Below are positions 38,801 through 45,332 of a stretch of 64,000 nt of DNA, in pieces. Made by a program: the position numbers and the translations under genes. The stretch covers positions 15,270,744 through 15,334,743 of the forward strand of contig NC_060248.1 in NCBI RefSeq assembly GCF_921293095.1, given 5' to 3'. The notes below the pieces were generated by a model. That model had not been told where the DNA came from. It saw only the letters and a program-made list of their open reading frames with translations, and did not search any database. This stretch comes from Ischnura elegans (taxonomy: Eukaryota > Arthropoda > Insecta > Odonata > Coenagrionidae). Every line of letters starts with the position of its first letter. Position 1 is the first letter of the stretch.

Positions 38801-40619
38801 GAGTGCAGTTTATTGATGCCATCTATTGTCAAAGTATCCTCAGTCATGACAAAGTGTTCTCAATATAATCACTTAAGGCATGTGTAGAATATAAATTTAC
38901 ATTAAGAGGTGGACAAGCATTATTCTTACATTATGAATCAGAGATACTAAAGAAACTAGAAAGTTAGTTGTTCAACTAATTTACTTATATGAACATTGAA
39001 TTTTAATGAGAATAATCCCTACTCTACGTAATAAGTGAAGAAAATCATAGTTTTCCATTTAAAAACTGTGATGATATAAACTAGAAATATTTCTTTTGCC
39101 ACACAGCCATTATTGGGTTTGTGATGTGGATGTTGCAATAATTATTTTTGTGCAAGTAGCTGAGGTTGAAGAAATGAATGCGAAGGAACCACATAACACT
39201 GCAATGACTGTGTGCTGCAAAGTCACTGGTGCCTGCACATTGATTTTTCATCATTGCAGTGTTCTGTGCCTAGTTATGTACTATTCTCTTCAATCCCATG
39301 TATTTTCTCATGTCGTAGGCTGACGCAGTTTTGGTGCATGTGTCCCTCGGTCACTTTGACCGTGTCACCGAGATGCTCCTGTCCATGGGCCTCATCATCC
39401 GTGCCTTTCTTCTAGTTGAGGCATGCAGCGAGTTTGGTGTCGTTCTTCCAAATATCCTTTGTCACTGCTGAGTGTGAACTATTCCCATATTTGCCTGCAC
39501 ATCACATATGCATTCCCATCAATTCTCTCATGTGTGTCTTTTTCTGTTTCTGTCCATCCAGCAAATATTTTAAGCAATCTATTTTTTTAGAAAGATAATT
39601 CAAGATAAATTAACTTACAAACTTTTCAATCTCTTCAAAGTGGATTACAATAAGCACCTATTTGTTTTAGTGATTCTGCCATGTACCTTTGTTCGTCTTC
39701 ATTCGGTGTCGGAGGCAGTTTTGTGAACTTCTTTAACACTTATAGTGTCAGTCACTTGTAAACTACCATTTTCAAGTTTCCCTTGTATTTTTCTAAGTAA
39801 TTATCATTGGAGTAAGAAATGCCTCCGTTATTTATATTAATTATGGGCCTTAATATTTTTCTACCTTTTTCTACCTTAATTTTTTTCTACCTTGTTTAGA
39901 GTTAAGGTTTTTTTTTTAGATTTTGGATTTGGGTCATTTTTAACCACACTTTGATTTAAAGGTGTATTTTCTTATATTTAGCTGCAATTTTTGTGCAATG
40001 TTAGTATTGTTTTAGTTAAGTAGATAGCACCTGCCAATTTCTCCTCGGGATTACCCAGACCTTGCAATGCAAGGAAGATTAATGCGGCTACTTTCAGACA
40101 ATATGGCCATCTCTCAATATAGCATGTGCAGTGTGCTCTACAATATGCAATGTGGCTTTGAGCCCATGAATGCAGTGCTAAGGGAAAATTTGGGCCTTGG
40201 TAAATGCGAGAGTTAAGTGGAAAGGTACTTTTCATTATGGCATGGTTCATTCTATCCTAAGGAACCACTTATCAGAGCCGATTGCTATTCCAAGTAACGG
40301 AATCAATGCCAAATATTGAAAAATCAGATTGTCTGTTAGGCTCTTGGTGATGGGATGTTGAAAATTGTCCTCCCTAAGAAGTTAGCTGTAATTTTCAACT
40401 TTGGACAGTGCATGATTTGGAAACCACTCATCACAATTTTTATTGCACTTTCCTTAATCATGATGCTTACATCATATTGTGCTGGCGGTGAAGACATCGC
40501 TCCTCAACTACGCGTTCTCTGTTGGGAATGAGACAGTTGCGCATGCCATTGGTGAGCAAATCAAAGGTCAGTCGGGTGACACCTCGCCAGCCAGCCAGCA
40601 TCACTTTCTGGAAGAATGA
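8660..40619 (+). CDS. wdr11: WDR11 orthologue (WD repeat-containing protein 11), 22 proposed exons
   Basis: WDR11 is a large WD40 protein that in vertebrates forms a complex with FAM91A1 and C17orf75 to capture AP-1-derived vesicles at the trans-Golgi; it is also linked to Hedgehog signalling and cilia. The exons, read in order, follow the vertebrate protein from N-terminus to C-terminus. Blocks seen include ARTITGPANLQNQGAIDW, the WD-type HIIVWDV, LWKKTYTENLVSFSFDPFD, DCLQLVY, RMCPPLTTRN, EWSPIHNLKSLKKK, AREHFVFSD, RFAPGKGN, GDRAVQLLLET, STIKLVATNLIANG and GVQLLCLIGKGTDACRYL. The proposed exons total about 1,289 codons, against about 1,224 for the human protein as I recall it; the extra length is mainly a glycine-rich insert in exon 11 and a linker in exon 13. 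The start is the first ATG in frame with the conserved block (8660). Phases agree at every junction except exon 1/2 (one base short) and exon 21/22 (unresolved). Introns 3, 13, 15-17, 19 and 20 are loaded with transposons. Confidence 0.95.
8940..9050 (+). CDS. wdr11: wdr11 exon 2
   Basis: Encodes GCHGLLAYGSNYSVVIVD and then LDKHKSMVNK, the first WD blade. The acceptor follows TTCGCTGCAG and the donor is GTATGTGG; the exon ends in phase 0. The reading frame is fixed by homology to the vertebrate segment GLIAYGCHS. Confidence 0.88.
9325..9484 (+). CDS. wdr11: wdr11 exon 3
   Basis: Encodes VKWERDGN and then LASSDATGHIIVWDV, a clear WD repeat, ending in KPVL. Acceptor TTCCCAG, donor GTATGG; ends in phase 1. 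It is followed by the 4.5-kb intron 3, which contains a hAT MITE and a THAP-domain transposon. Confidence 0.92.
9527..9824. mobile_element. hAT-type MITE (298 bp) in wdr11 intron 3
   Basis: Ends CAGGGCCCGTTTAAG and TCTAGAACCGGCCCTG form the imperfect hAT repeat CAGGGCCGGTTCTAG. Flanks GTATTAGT (9519-9526) and GTATTTGT (9825-9832) are an 8-bp target duplication with one mismatch. It has no coding capacity. Confidence 0.78.
10122..10247. repeat. Partial second copy of the intron 3 MITE interior
   Basis: About 125 bp here repeat 9629-9758 with scattered mismatches, including shared strings ACTGGCCACAGAAAG and GTGATAATCACA-like sequence. It lacks recognisable hAT ends, so it is a truncated relative or a local duplication. 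Confidence 0.65.
10502..13162 (+). mobile_element. Degraded THAP-domain DNA transposon (about 2.66 kb) in wdr11 intron 3
   Basis: The ends AATAGGGAAATTGCATA and TATGCAAGTTCCCTATT are inverted repeats. A second, perfect 19-bp inverted pair (GTGACGTCATAGTTCAGTA at 10675-10693 and its complement at 12952-12970) lies about 175-190 bp inside each end. Between them an ATG at 10758 opens a THAP-like zinc-finger start, KRCIVPLCNNTPEKIFASIP, typical of P-element-like and Kolobok transposases. The rest of the transposase is not readable, so the copy is dead. No target duplication was identified; superfamily (P or Kolobok) is unresolved. Confidence 0.62.
10758..10990 (+). pseudogene. THAP-domain relic
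   Basis: ATG at 10758 reads MAEIRKNYKRCIVPLCNNTP and on to YGKIRV before a stop at about 10915. The C-x(4)-C spacing near the start and the downstream CYVSEDNF in another frame fit the two halves of a C2CH THAP zinc finger (C..C ... C..H), so at least one frameshift separates them. THAP domains bind DNA. Here it is probably the N-terminus of a dead transposase and not a host gene, because it lies within matched inverted repeats. Confidence 0.55.
14023..14214 (+). CDS. wdr11: wdr11 exon 4
   Basis: Encodes DMEWLTRWSGQG, then YCLVVWDVNARCRLWKK and LVSFSFDPFDASRIA, which matches the vertebrate LWKKSYADNILSFSFDPFD. Acceptor TTGCAG, donor GTGAGT; phase 1 to phase 1. Confidence 0.95.
14773..15001 (+). 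CDS. wdr11: wdr11 exon 5
   Basis: Encodes FLCQDCILFVDDFTPL, then GRKFYISSP, a short polyglutamine run (5 Q) and a basic, charged linker ending in VVGETKP. The acceptor follows TTCCACAG and the donor is GTGACC; ends in phase 2. The Q-rich linker between blades looks lineage-specific. Confidence 0.88.
16112..16280 (+). CDS. wdr11: wdr11 exon 6
   Basis: Encodes PDDLMTASDCLQLVYHNS, then LILVYPHEALILDLHINQ and TVGIIPLEKT, close to the human DCLQLAYLPSKRNHMLLLYPREILILDLEVNQTVG region. Acceptor TTGCAG, donor GTGAGT; ends in phase 0. Confidence 0.96.
16366..16474 (+). CDS. wdr11: wdr11 exon 7
   Basis: Encodes VISASQRDALFCLHESGS and VSVKFRRRHAASPVESPF, equivalent to the human FQRDGLFCLHENGCITLRVRRS. 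Acceptor CCGCAG, donor GTACGC (weak); ends in phase 1. Confidence 0.94.
16746..16907 (+). CDS. wdr11: wdr11 exon 8
   Basis: Encodes a small-residue linker and then VETLLEVAYEQRCQSEPMRQ and KVLGMSVNPMCERRV, corresponding to the human LTYDLRSQCDAIRVTKTVRPFSM region. The donor chosen is GTGAGC at 16908, because it joins in frame to exon 9 to give RRVALFLTTGKV; the overlapping GTAGGT three bases earlier does not. Confidence 0.88.
17020..17156 (+). CDS. wdr11: wdr11 exon 9
   Basis: Encodes ALFLTTGKVVFLEMKRQG, the human ALVVSDGRVMIWELKS strand, and then a divergent tail PPMNPEYMDTLSELVSPW. Acceptor TTGACAG, donor GTAAGT; ends in phase 0. Confidence 0.9.
17467..17690 (+). CDS. wdr11: wdr11 exon 10
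   Basis: Encodes RLIVSALLSPLSSSITTMRM followed by CPPLTTRN, PVIAVGNAAGSVQVV and LEKEYSLHSYPVR. This begins the second propeller and matches the human AIRMCPPLTTKN and LLAVGTSNGSVLVY. Acceptor TTTTTCAG, donor GTGAGG; ends in phase 2. Confidence 0.95.
18405..18665 (+). CDS. wdr11: wdr11 exon 11, with glycine-rich insert
   Basis: Encodes GIEWTSLTTFLSYAH, then about 40 residues rich in Gly, Ala and Val, then VGRNELLLTEMLSGTSLAVR and ERGEEPPIDMLRISPLK. The flanks match the human KGIEWTSLTSFLSFAT and RNELQLVDLPTGRSIAFRGERG. The glycine insert is far longer than the human loop (TSTPNNMGL) and is G-run rich at the DNA level. Acceptor TTGGCAG, donor GTAAGT; ends in phase 2. Confidence 0.94.
18849..18957 (+). 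CDS. wdr11: wdr11 exon 12
   Basis: Encodes QYFVLILRDGPFELWDLRSL and CILRTMPRKFPLVTAL, a WD strand matching the human QYLAVVFRDKPLELWDVRTC. Acceptor CTCTTCCAG, donor GTATGT; ends in phase 0. Confidence 0.96.
20322..20651 (+). CDS. wdr11: wdr11 exon 13
   Basis: The largest exon. It encodes EWSPIHNLKSLKKKRVAAH, a proline- and glutamine-rich low-complexity linker (the disordered loop that also varies in vertebrates), then LLVAREHFVFSDADSHLYHF and SVEGSVVRDGIKIPAE. Acceptor TTGTGCAG, donor GTATGT; ends in phase 0. Confidence 0.95.
21376..22045 (+). mobile_element. 670-bp MITE family, copy 2 (wdr11 intron 13)
   Basis: TIRs CAATAGGGTAGTTTCC and GGAAACCACCCTATT enclose about 640 bp nearly identical to copy 3 throughout (for example the shared CTCCACGTGACGTCACAGGG and CTCCAGGAGTAATAATCTTT). 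Reading frames on either strand are translations of the repeat and not genes. Confidence 0.88.
22238..22820. mobile_element. Tigger/pogo-like MITE, copy A (wdr11 intron 13)
   Basis: TIRs CAGTGGAACCTCGTTAAAGC and TATCGAGGTTGCACTG are flanked by TA (22236-22237 and 22821-22822), the Tc1/mariner-superfamily duplication. The interior is rich in GCTATAGCGA-type palindromes and is non-coding. A second copy lies in opposite orientation at 24565-25138. Confidence 0.85.
23269..23490 (+). CDS. wdr11: wdr11 exon 14
   Basis: Encodes HGVGMVTCIAFKSDTVVQGD, then GTLNVWDLKGRSSRNI and VRRLRFAPGKGN. This is among the best-conserved parts of the family (human LNFWDLKGRVSRGI and VRKIRFAPGKGN). Acceptor TGTTACAG, donor GTGAGT; ends in phase 0. 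Exons 14 and 15 lie between two inverted MITE copies. Confidence 0.97.
23913..24087 (+). CDS. wdr11: wdr11 exon 15
   Basis: Encodes PQGERTASLRCPRDM, then VRVVDVEWGASDKAVLATQD and GCLRVVDSSL, matching the human FRILDVDWCTSDKVILASDDGCIRVLEMS. The acceptor is AACAAAG at 23912, which gives phase 0 after a pyrimidine-rich tract; the donor is GTGCGT, phase 1. The exact 5' edge is less certain than the body. Confidence 0.9.
24565..25138. mobile_element. Tigger/pogo-like MITE, copy B, inverted (wdr11 intron 15)
   Basis: Near-identical reverse complement of the intron 13 copy over its whole length, starting CAGTGCAACCTCGATATAAC and ending TTAACGAGGTTCCACTG, with TA duplications at 24563-24564 and 25139-25140. 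The two copies bracket exons 14 and 15. Confidence 0.85.
26062..26199 (+). CDS. wdr11: wdr11 exon 16
   Basis: Encodes DPVFCPALLPTPVAQNLLLV and CWRDKYSFEF. The match to human (EPVWCPYLLVPRASLALKAFLL) is moderate, but the phase (1 to 1), position and acceptor (CTTTCAG) fit. Donor GTACGC. Confidence 0.88.
28016..28246. mobile_element. Harbinger-like MITE (231 bp) nested in the TA element
   Basis: Ends GGCCCCTTGCACACACGCCG and GGTGTGTGTGCAAGGGGCC are inverted repeats. A TTA trinucleotide flanks both sides (28013-28015 and 28247-28249), as expected for PIF/Harbinger. The inside is unusually rich in CCGG and GCCGGC. Confidence 0.75.
28492..28545. repeat. 54-nt hairpin
   Basis: Arms AGTTATCAAAATTTCCTCTT (plus TCA) and their complement pair at 22 of 23 positions around an 8-nt loop. 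It lies inside the TA-flanked element, so it probably belongs to that family and is not an independent small-RNA gene. Confidence 0.7.
29023..29264 (+). CDS. wdr11: wdr11 exon 17
   Basis: Encodes the start of the C-terminal helical region: VRRTLLAGTFGTAERSLVAS, then GDAAFWTVALYYLRAASQ, DSCFDSLCDPQTYQ. It corresponds to human DPEFTLLQRCLLVSRLYGDESELHFWTVAAHYL. Acceptor TGTTGCAG, donor GTCAGT; ends in phase 0. Confidence 0.94.
30841..31511 (+). mobile_element. 670-bp MITE family, copy 3 (wdr11 intron 17)
   Basis: The best-preserved copy: TIRs CAATAGGGTGGTTTCC and GGAAACCACCCTATTG match perfectly over 16 bp. It has the same orientation as copy 2. It ends about 118 bp before the exon 18 acceptor, so it sits close to the branch-point region of intron 17. 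Confidence 0.9.
31630..31811 (+). CDS. wdr11: wdr11 exon 18
   Basis: Encodes RMQLERVALHEGKRQ, then YEQTRKVVERLILLG and GDRAVQLLLETDLDHPRYYS, aligned with human FQLERVNLQEVKRSTYDHTRKCTDQLLLLGQTDRAVQLLLET. Acceptor TGTTGCAG, donor GTGAGT; phase 2. A 670-bp MITE ends only about 118 bp upstream of the acceptor. Confidence 0.96.
32132..32229 (+). CDS. wdr11: wdr11 exon 19
   Basis: Encodes ACLVATIQSTGTAQSTIKLV and ATNLIANGNVWE, nearly identical to human ACLVTTVTSSGPSQSTIKLVATNMIANGKLAE. Acceptor GCTTACAG, donor GTGGGT; ends in phase 1. Confidence 0.97.
32973..33555. mobile_element. hAT-type MITE (583 bp) in wdr11 intron 19
   Basis: Ends CAGGGCCCACTCAG and GAGTGGGAACCCTG are inverted hAT-like termini. 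The subterminal zones on both sides contain many copies of ACCGTGAA or GCCGTGAA (about seven within 100 bp of the ends), like transposase-binding subterminal repeats. No exact 8-bp target duplication is visible. Confidence 0.68.
33871..34043 (+). CDS. wdr11: wdr11 exon 20
   Basis: Encodes GVQLLCLIGKGTDACRYLIS, then WADAVWLARAVL and VLCKWADHLWASGHK. Acceptor TTTGCAG. The donor must be GTGCAA, a poor site, because reading on leaves the homology while joining AAG to exon 21 gives GHKADAVLVHVSLG. Ends in phase 0. Confidence 0.93.
34663..35926. mobile_element. Tigger/pogo-like non-autonomous element (1.26 kb) in wdr11 intron 20
   Basis: TIRs CAGTGGAACTTGGTTAGTAC and AACAAGTTCCACTG are flanked by TA (34661-34662 and 35927-35928). 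The motif CCTGGTTAGTACG recurs inside each end. Frames inside (up to about 90 codons) have no recognisable transposase. Related in end sequence, but not in body, to the 22-25 kb copies. Confidence 0.78.
36232..36553. mobile_element. TTAA-flanked piggyBac-like MITE (322 bp), intron 20
   Basis: Left end CCCTTCTACTGCCA and right end TGGCAGTACAAGGG are inverted repeats with one mismatch. The left flank is TTAA (36228-36231) and the right flank is TGAA, a decayed TTAA. The end sequence resembles that of the foldback element inside the Gypsy copy (CCCTTTCACTGCTG). Confidence 0.72.
36708..38415. repeat. Large inverted duplication (arms about 405 bp), intron 20
   Basis: 36708-37112 and 38009-38415 are reverse complements with roughly 85-90% identity by eye; the spacer is about 896 bp. 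Each arm includes a tRNA-like stretch (GGTGGGGTAGTGGTTAGCG-like A box, then ACCAGGGTTCGGGGCTTC-like B box), so a SINE-like module is part of the duplicated unit. The spacer holds a TTAA element (37419-37821). It may be a foldback transposon or two inverted copies of one interspersed repeat. Confidence 0.8.
37419..37821. mobile_element. Possible TTAA-type MITE (about 403 bp) in the spacer of the inverted duplication
   Basis: Left CCCTGGACCGGTCGTGCTGG and right CAGTCGTGCCCGCTAGAGGG are imperfect inverted repeats. TTAA follows on the right (37822-37825) but the left flank (ATGA) has decayed. Interior includes the short palindrome CGTGGCGAATAAATTACGCCACG-like; no coding. Weaker than the other TTAA elements. 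Confidence 0.5.
39319..39436 (+). CDS. wdr11: wdr11 exon 21
   Basis: Encodes ADAVLVHVSLGHFDRVTEML and LSMGLIIRAFLLVEACSEF, parallel to human KALLVLLSLGCFFSVAETLHSMRYFDRAALFVEACLKYG. The acceptor follows GTCGTAG. The donor is GTGTCG at 39437 (phase 1) or GTCGTT at 39439 (phase 0); both are weak. Confidence 0.93.
40494..40619 (+). CDS. wdr11: wdr11 proposed terminal exon 22
   Basis: The reading frame TSLLNYAFSVGNETVAHAIG, then EQIKGQSGDTSPASQHHF and stop TGA at 40617-40619, resembles the end of the family (human YADYARSLKNLGFKQGAVLF). A canonical AATAAA lies about 120 bp beyond. The 5' edge is unsure: the only AG before the open stretch is at 40492-40493, which needs the phase-0 donor of exon 21 and leaves the chain about 13 residues shorter than human here. 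A missed small exon is possible. Confidence 0.55.
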   Translation, partial: TSLLNYAFSVGNETVAHAIGEQIKGQSGDTSPASQHHFLEE

Positions 40620-40741
40620 GAAACAACACCAAATGGCATATTTGGGATCATTTTTCAGTATTTCATTGTTTTGTGATGCAAGTTATTGTTGTAAAATTTG
40701 TTTCTTCTGTGATCTATAAGTGTGTACATGCTGCACACGGT

Positions 40742-40747
40742 AATAAA
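40742..40747 (+). terminator. Poly(A) signal of wdr11
   Basis: AATAAA about 120 bp after the proposed TGA, in AT-rich sequence followed by a T/G-rich stretch. Position and spacing fit a short 3' UTR. Confidence 0.6.
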
Positions 40748-41113
40748 TCATGTTAATATTTGTACTAAATCTGTAATTTTTGTTTTGGTTGGTGTGTATG
40801 AGTCAATTGAAAGAGTCTGTTCTCAGTCTATAACTTCCTTGCTCTGCTACACAGCCTTTCATGCAGGGTGCGCAATTCTTCAATCCTGTATGTACTGGAG
40901 CCCTCTGTTCCCCTGATGTTCCTATATTCTTCTTTATGTGTCCCAAGTACTTACCTTTTGGTAGGGTGACTTTTCCATCCATTATGTTCCTCACTGTGTC
41001 TTATAGCCTATCCTCCAGCTCCTTGTATGTTATGCTGCTTTCTCTCAGAGAAAACCCAGTGATATGTATGTATAATATTGCCGTGATATGCACTAGCACT
41101 GAAACTCACATAA

Positions 41114-42180
41114 TCTATATATATAAAAGAAAGTCGAAAATCATGTTAGTTAGAACACTTATAACTCGAGAAAGGCTATGATTTTAATGAAATTAGGTTC
41201 TTTGGATTCATCTCAGCCCCGATATAGGACATTAAAAAAAAGGATAATTTCACAAAAAAAATTCAACTCTCTCTTAGTGATATGTTTTTAGGAGTTAGTA
41301 ATGCACCTACAATTGATAAGTCAGTCAAAACTACAAATTAAATAATATGATTTGTTTTTACCAATTTAATAACAGAACTTCGAAACAGTATAATATTTTA
41401 GTTACAAAATATATTCAAAATATTGAAATAGTATTTTTTAAATTTAATTCTAGCTAATTGGAAGCCCAGCTCGAGTTGACTCTTCACTACTGTGTTTGTA
41501 AACAAATCTCCAAGCAATTGTTGACAAACGGTAATGTCCGTGTTCCTTTGGAGTAATCGAGCAGTTAGATTTCACTTCCTCGGACTATTTGCAAATCAGT
41601 TTCATCGGAAGGTGAGCTCATCAACAAAGTGTTCCACAATATGATTGATCACCACAAAAATCAAAAATGGTTGATTGAGCGAGCAATTTTGACGGCCTAG
41701 AATGAATTCAAATCTTTTAACTGTGTAACAAACGAAGACGATATCACCAACTATCTACCTGAATATTTTAAGTCCTTTGACGTGCCTGGCTTACCGAGGC
41801 ACGATTCACAGATAAATGTAGGCTCTGTGTTCATGATCTTTTGAAACCTAAACCAACCAAAACTATCCAACGGAACGCGTTTGGTGATTTAAAAAGATAG
41901 TGAATGTGATTTACGCAGACTTTACTCAAAGAAAAATTCAAAGATGAGGAAGTTCTCATTCCGAAGATTCCATGCTCCAAACTTATATGCCCTTTTGAGC
42001 TTAAACGTATTCAATTTTCAAATCATGTTGCATCAGTAATAACGATTAACAAATCGCATTGTCAGTCTTTCAGTTTTTGTGATGTTTGTGCTCATGTGCT
42101 AATGAAAACCCATGATTTTCTCATTGTCAATTAAACGTTGCATGTTTACGAGTCGGTTAACCATCCACTGTATTTCTTCC
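41114..42180 (+). mobile_element. Degraded, internally deleted Helitron
   Basis: The 5' end TCTATATATATAAAAGAAAG, preceded by A, is the standard Helitron start. Further on (about 41510-42150) broken frames read like the C-terminal part of the Rep-helicase: NGNVRVPLE, EGELINKVFHNMIDHHKNQK, WLIERAIL, NYLPEYFKSFDVPGLPRHDS, LSNGTRLVI, EVLIPKIPCSKLICPFELKR and VASVITINKSHCQSF (helicase motif VI region). The Rep nuclease and most helicase motifs are missing and there are many stops, so it is dead. The 3' CTRR end was not located. Confidence 0.78.
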
Positions 42181-42187
42181 TTCGCTT

Positions 42188-42340
42188 CAAGGGCGCAGCT
42201 AGGAATTAAGGATAGGGGGGTATTAGGCACAGCTATTAGTTCGGGTCTGTAGGGTATAGAAAACTAGCTAAGATAAGCGAGAGGTGTGGAGCCCTCCCCC
42301 AGTCATTTTTAAAGATAAATGGTTCAAAATAGGGGGGTTT
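42188..42340. mobile_element. hAT MITE fragment related to the 2806-3116 copy
   Basis: Shares GGGCGCAGCTAGGAATTAAG followed by a G run, and further on AAATGGTTCAAAAT, with the element at 2806-3116. The right end is not recognisable. It abuts the Helitron relic. Confidence 0.6.
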
Positions 42341-42650
42341 GCGGCTGTGTGAATATTTAAATATGTTTTGTTTGTTACTCATCCCTTAGCAGAATTGTTT
42401 TTGAGTGTTTGACTTCATTTCGAGGTCACCAACGATTCTGTATGGGTAATTTCATGGCATTAAATATGGATGGTTGCATCGCAGAATGTCGTGGCAGTGA
42501 TTTTGCACACAAATCATCAAAGTTATTTTGTAATTGGTACTTACTTACCTCATAAAAAATAGAAAATATTAAGAACTATTTTGGAATATGTTTGATGATT
42601 CATGCACAAGGGTACTTCTGCAACATTCTGTGATGTGAACCACCTATTAA

Positions 42651-42964
42651 CACGTTGCGTACAGATGGCGAGAATTCTCGTCATTTTTTTTCCCAAACAT
42701 TCCAGATGGATGACGAAGATTCTCGTCATTTTAGGCGCGTCAACCTAAACAATTTTAAAGTGTACAATACGTATTTGTTAGTACCTTTTCAGTTGTTGTT
42801 CGCTGTTCATAATGAATTGATGCATCTTAACGTTTGATTGGGTAAAGTTATATTCTAAAAATTAGCTTTTTAACCATGTTTAAACCAAAGGCATATTTCC
42901 ACTCTCAACACCTCCACCCAGAATCGGCGTTCCTAGGAATTTAAATACCCTGGTATGCAATGTG
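42651..42964. mobile_element. TTAA-flanked piggyBac-like MITE (314 bp)
   Basis: Exact TTAA duplications at 42647-42650 and 42965-42968 flank inverted repeats CACGTTGCGTACAG and CTGGTATGCAATGTG. The motif ATTCTCGTCATTTT appears twice near the left end. Non-coding. Confidence 0.8.
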
Positions 42965-43007
42965 TTAAAATTTGAATATAAATTTTTTTCCATATTTACC
43001 TCAATTC

Positions 43008-43430
43008 ATGGAGTGTGGTAGCCTAGTGGATAGAGCACTTGACTGTTGATCATAGAGTATCAGGTTCAAATCCTGAGCCATTGCACACCCAAAATAAAAA
43101 TTCTCGAAAGCCCAAGGAAAGGAGCTGACCCTCACCTGAATGTGTGAGCTTCACTAGCCTGGTTCAGGGTGATCTTTACCTCACCCAACCAAACCAATCT
43201 TCGGGTTGAATCACTGAGTGACGTTATGTCATGGAGGAGACCAGCCCTCCCCAAACTTTTTCCCCGGATATACGCGACAGAGAAGAAGGAAATAATAGAT
43301 TGCCAGCCAAAAATGCGGTCTCAAATCAGTTAAAATTACTCCACTGTCATTATAATGCACCTAGCAGAGGTAGTCGCCCTTTGGAGTACTTAGGGCCTCA
43401 GAGCTACCACTTCTGAGTCTGCTGTTACAG
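43008..43430 (+). mobile_element. tRNA-derived SINE
   Basis: A Pol III promoter-like head has A box TAGCCTAGTGG (43019-43029) and B box GGTTCAAATCC (43063-43073), about 34 bp apart. An unrelated body follows (CCTCACCTGAATGTGTGAGC ...). It cannot fold as a proper tRNA and so is a SINE and not a tRNA gene. The 3' limit is a guess. Confidence 0.6.
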
Positions 43431-45332
43431 TTATCTTGAGTATCGTGCACACTTCTTTTGATTCACTATTTTACTCATAATGCGGAAAATTTTGGCTCAC
43501 ATCTGTCAGGTTTTGCAACGAAAGTTGCTGTACCCATTTTTCAATAGAAATTTGACATGAAGTAGACATTATCATTCCTTTACAAAATATATAACTCAGG
43601 AAATTTTCATCACAGTGTAAATTAGAGCTTCATTAAGAATACTAAGAAGAAATCTTGGAACAAAGTTTGGGACCCGGTTTTTCAATCTGAGCTACGCAAC
43701 GCGGGGCCCTTAGGCTCGGAAGCTGCTGTTGATTATTCAAGATTTTTGAAAATTGATTCTTGGTAATCGTCATTTAAAGCACGGCACATAGTCAGTATTG
43801 GCTTAAAATATCTTACTGAGGATATTGCTGGGATAATAGATCGATCGACTTCACCATTTAACACTGTAGATTATAAGGATTAGATATTTTTCGGAACCAT
43901 TGCACGTATAAGAAATATGCTTTGGGTATTGAAGTATTGTTAAGAGATCAAGTTGGCATGCTATAAAGAGCTTAATAAACAATTTCTGGGAAAGGCAATG
44001 AATGACACTCTTTGTCCATCCCCTTCACTTAAATCATCGCCCAGGTGGGTCAAGTGGAAAATGGATTTTAATGACGACGCACATCCCTATGCCGTATTTA
44101 ATGAGTTCTTCTACATTTTTTTTCCATTTGTCCTAGATTCATCGCTTTGGAAATTTTTAGGGAAAAAGGAAACAAAAATTTTCATGCATTTGAATTCATA
44201 ATTTATATATTACATATTATAAAACGGTAAATCAAAAGTTGACTTGGGGTAAATTTCACTTTCGGTCATCCAACGTTAACAAATTTAGTGTGGGCAAGAT
44301 GTGCGATAATTACAAATTTTAATTCAAAGAGCGGAAAAGCATTGGTAAAATGTTTGAAAATTGTATGTCAAATCCGCGCGGGCCAGGTGGCCGGGTCGCG
44401 TATACATTGGTTTCTAAATTGACCAATAGATGGAAATTAGTTTCACTTCACCCGAACACCCGAAAAGCACTCTTGCGGCTGCAACTTAAAAAATGTTCAC
44501 ATAGATGGCAGAAGCATAAATTTTGTCGAAAAGATAAAAAAACGCAGTTAACCCGGGAATTTCAATTCTTTGACGTTGGACCAAATATACATATCGCCAC
44601 GTTACTTTGGAAGCTGATGGCAAATGTAAGTAAATACAGACGATTTCAATATTTGGAAAAATTACTTTATTAATATTGCATAGTTGCAGTTTTTAAAGCT
44701 GGAAAAATACATCCTTTAAAAAAATAAAATGTTTTCAACTTGGTATGTTCTTTATATCAATTTTAGTTTTTGCCCCTCCGTCACACTTTCATGTATCTAC
44801 TGTAGCCTTTACTCGTTCATAATTACGTGTCCTAAGTTAATGATGAATCAGACTTGCATGTATATTTTTTTCTCATTAAGAAATTCATTCTCAGCTCATC
44901 AAAGATGTTTTATTCGCTCTACGATGACTACTTTACAACTTTTGCTAGCTCTTCCAAAACGAGTTGAGATGCACCACCAATAGGCAGGTGCCAAATTAAA
45001 TCATTGATGAGGAAAATGAAAGTACATTTTTACCTTATCACTTCACATAAGGGGTCATAAGTAATCACAGCCGGCTCAATCTATCAACTCGACCTCAGTG
45101 ACGACTGAGAGAGATGTTTTTTCTTTATAATCGGCAGGAGAATTTCAAGGGCAATGTTAATTAGGGAGGGATTTTTTGTTCAGTCGCAATTGCTGTTAGT
45201 GAACTTTCACCCTAAATCTCCCGGTGAATCACGTGGAATACAACTTTATGTCAATCTAGTCATGAGCCGCGGAAGCTGCAGGGAAAAAGCGTTGGAGATC
45301 CCAAGAAACTTGTTCAGTGAAAAAATAGAAAA
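43431..45332. other. Intergenic, one unassigned open frame
   Basis: No recognisable gene. The longest frame (44350-44673, 107 codons, basic, starting MFENCMSNPRGPGG) has no family I know and is close to chance length for a mixed-composition stretch. An in-frame donor-like GTAAGT follows AATG near 44629. Confidence 0.3.
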
